In this document: positions 6,385 to 7,739 of the stretch, one piece after another
How the letters are laid out: each line of letters begins with the position of its first letter
Position numbering within the stretch: the first letter of the stretch is position 1
NCBI GenBank assembly: GCA_964453035.1
Contig: CAYVOX010000148.1
Location: 1 to 7,739, forward strand
Reading direction: 5' to 3'
Source of the DNA: CAYVOX01 sp964453035
GTDB taxonomy: Bacteria; Chloroflexota; Anaerolineae; Anaerolineales; Anaerolineaceae
DNA: 7,739 nucleotides
Notes under the pieces: model-generated
Told to the model about the DNA's origin: nothing
Seen by the model: the letters and a program-made list of their open reading frames with translations, nothing else
Database searches by the model: none
Translations under genes and position numbers: made by a program

Positions 6385-7542
6385 TTACCGGTACAACAAG
6401 AAATCCTCAATCTCATCTTTAAACCGGGCAGAAGTATCTTCCCATCCGCGGCAAATCTCATCCACGCTCACCCCCTTGCACAATTGCTCACGAGGTCTGG
6501 CGCTGCCCATTAAAAGGTCGAAATGCGCCGGTTTCCCCTCCCAGCTTGAACCCAGAAACTTAAAATCACGCGGAAAAAGCCTGCGGCAGGTAGCCAGCAG
6601 TTGCAAGCCGCAAATTACCGGTTTAAAAACCTCGCGGTCGGTGATATGCAATTGCACGCCCTGGCAATGAACGCCCGCGTGCTTGCTGGAACAGGGAATA
6701 AAGGCATGCGGGCGAAACACCACGCCGGGCATTCGGAGGCCGTTCAACGCCTTCGCCAGCGCAAAACCATCCACCCACGGCGCGCCAACCACCTCAAATG
6801 GCAGCGCGGTTCCTCTCCCCTCAGAAAGGTTGCACCCCTCCACCAGGCAGGTCCCCACGTATGGCAGCGTGGTCGCAAAATGCGGGATTCCCGGCGATGT
6901 TGGCACCCAGTCTCGCCCGCACGTATCAAACCACATCTCACGCCCCCACCCCTGCATGGGAATGACCGTCAGGTCGCAATCAATCGTCAGTTTTCGGTTG
7001 GAGTATAACGCCAGCTCACCCAGCGTCATACCATGCCGCATAGGAACCGGCAGGATACCGATGAAAGATTCAAACCCCGGCTCAATCAGCGGCCCTTCTC
7101 GCTGCACGCCATTGATTGGATTAGGCCGGTCCAGTACCATTACCGCCTTGCCAGCCCTGGCAGCCCCGCGCATCACATGTACCAGCGTGCTCAGGTAGGT
7201 GTAGTACCGCACGCCAACATCTTGCATATCAAATAAAAGAACATCCACTCCTTTTAGCATTTCAGGAGTGGGTTCTTTGGTTTTGCCGTATAAACTAAAA
7301 ACAGGTAATCCGGTGCGGGTATCGGTGGCATTCTCAACCGCGGCGCCGTCCGCCGCCATTCCGTAATAACCGTGTTCGGGACCGAACAACGCCGTCACTT
7401 GAACCCCCGTGCCCAGCAGGAGCGCAGCGCTATCCACCACCTTATGATTAACCGCTGCAGGATGGCTGACAATCCCAACCTTTTTATGTGCTAGTCGTTC
7501 CGGGTGTTTTGCCAGCAGAACTTCAATTCCGGTTTGAAGCAT
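6385..7542 (-). CDS. namZ: NamZ/DUF1343 family exo-beta-N-acetylmuramidase, no signal peptide
   Basis: This 385-residue protein belongs to the DUF1343 family (GH171). Characterised members such as Bacillus subtilis NamZ remove MurNAc from the non-reducing end of peptidoglycan glycan. Family blocks are all present: GPEHG (54-58), DMQDVGVRYYTY (105-116), DRPNPINGVQREGP (138-151), MRHGMTLGE (168-176), SEGRGT (240-245) followed by PFE, and GVQLHITDR (295-303). E56 and E241 lie in conserved blocks and are candidate active-site acids, but I cannot assign catalysis. The protein starts directly at the fold (MLQTGIEVLL), with no signal peptide or lipobox, so a cytoplasmic location is inferred, whereas B. 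subtilis NamZ is secreted. It contains ten cysteines. The ATG follows a GGAGG at 7558-7554 with an 11-nt spacer. It is the first gene of the cluster, 35 nt before the first permease. Family assignment is firm; the exact substrate is inferred. Confidence 0.9.
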   Translation of the reverse strand: MLQTGIEVLLAKHPERLAHKKVGIVSHPAAVNHKVVDSAALLLGTGVQVTALFGPEHGYYGMAADGAAVENATDTRTGLPVFSLYGKTKEPTPEMLKGVDVLLFDMQDVGVRYYTYLSTLVHVMRGAARAGKAVMVLDRPNPINGVQREGPLIEPGFESFIGILPVPMRHGMTLGELALYSNRKLTIDCDLTVIPMQGWGREMWFDTCGRDWVPTSPGIPHFATTLPYVGTCLVEGCNLSEGRGTALPFEVVGAPWVDGFALAKALNGLRMPGVVFRPHAFIPCSSKHAGVHCQGVQLHITDREVFKPVICGLQLLATCRRLFPRDFKFLGSSWEGKPAHFDLLMGSARPREQLCKGVSVDEICRGWEDTSARFKDEIEDFLLYR

Positions 7543-7549
7543 AATTCAA

Positions 7550-7565
7550 GCTTCCTCCAGAAAGC
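7550..7565 (-). promoter_or_regulatory. small leader hairpin over the namZ ribosome site
   Basis: The minus-strand sequence GCTTTC-TGGA-GGAAGC can form a 6-bp stem (one G-U pair) with a 4-nt loop. The GGAGG ribosome site of the NamZ gene (7558-7554) lies partly in the loop and partly in the 3' arm. The stem is short, so it may only weakly modulate initiation. Confidence 0.25.
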
Positions 7566-7686
7566 GTCAGATGTCAATCAGGTAAAAAGCTACTAAGTTT
7601 GAGAAAGATGGTGGTATCTCAATAGCGGCGTATGGTGAATCAAAGTGAAGTAAGGCAGGTGGGGAAACGTTACAGGTCCCTGCTTC

Positions 7687-7715
7687 ATTCTAGCAGTCTG
7701 GAAAAAATTATGCAA
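7687..7715 (-). promoter_or_regulatory. sigma-70-like promoter for the whole cluster
   Basis: On the minus strand, TTGCAT (7715-7710) and TAGAAT (7692-7687) are separated by exactly 17 nt. TGC directly before the -10 gives an extended -10 (TGnTAGAAT). The spacer contains an A/T run. It lies upstream of the first gene and would start transcription near 7680, leaving a leader of about 140 nt. Confidence 0.65.
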
Positions 7716-7739
7716 GTTAATTGAAGCCTGCCAATTCAG

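Noticed and set aside
7664..7673. A LacI-type operator-like palindrome around AACGTT just after the predicted transcription start
   Set aside because: Only the central six bases and one flanking pair are symmetric, and no regulator gene is in the window, so it could be chance.

Overview
The window is one minus-strand gene cluster, read from about 7690 down to about 70. Organism (inference): probably a member of the Chloroflexota, of Anaerolineae type. The reasons are moderately high GC with tight ATGA-coupled genes, clear GGAGG ribosome sites, and a solute-binding lipoprotein whose lipidated Cys is followed by a long Thr/Pro/Ala/Val tether, a style common in that phylum. No rRNA, tRNA, mobile element or CRISPR array is visible.

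Layout in transcription order. A good sigma-70-like promoter (7687-7715) and a leader of about 140 nt precede a NamZ/DUF1343 family exo-N-acetylmuramidase gene (6385-7542). After a 35-nt gap that holds a small hairpin over the next ribosome site come two DppB/DppC-type permeases (5270-6349 and 4386-5273), two DppD/DppF-type ATPases (3325-4383 and 2321-3328) and a 61-residue two-helix membrane protein (2139-2324). An 85-nt gap leads to the solute-binding lipoprotein (164-2053). A 15-bp stem-loop at 71-107 closes the unit. Most junctions in the transporter block are overlapping or nearly so, so the block is translationally coupled.

How the genes fit together: the lipoprotein, two permeases and two ATPases make a complete family-5 (peptide/oligosaccharide) ABC importer. 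The leading enzyme belongs to a family that removes MurNAc from the non-reducing end of peptidoglycan glycan, and here it has no signal peptide. My inference is uptake of cell-wall fragments (muro-oligosaccharides or muropeptides) followed by cytoplasmic cleavage.

The most unusual observation is the binding protein. Its fold appears circularly permuted. The roughly 50-residue segment that normally begins a mature SBP_bac_5 protein sits at the extreme C-terminus. The signal peptide and tether run straight into what is normally the next strand. Joining the C-terminal end to the start of the core restores a continuous family-5 sequence.
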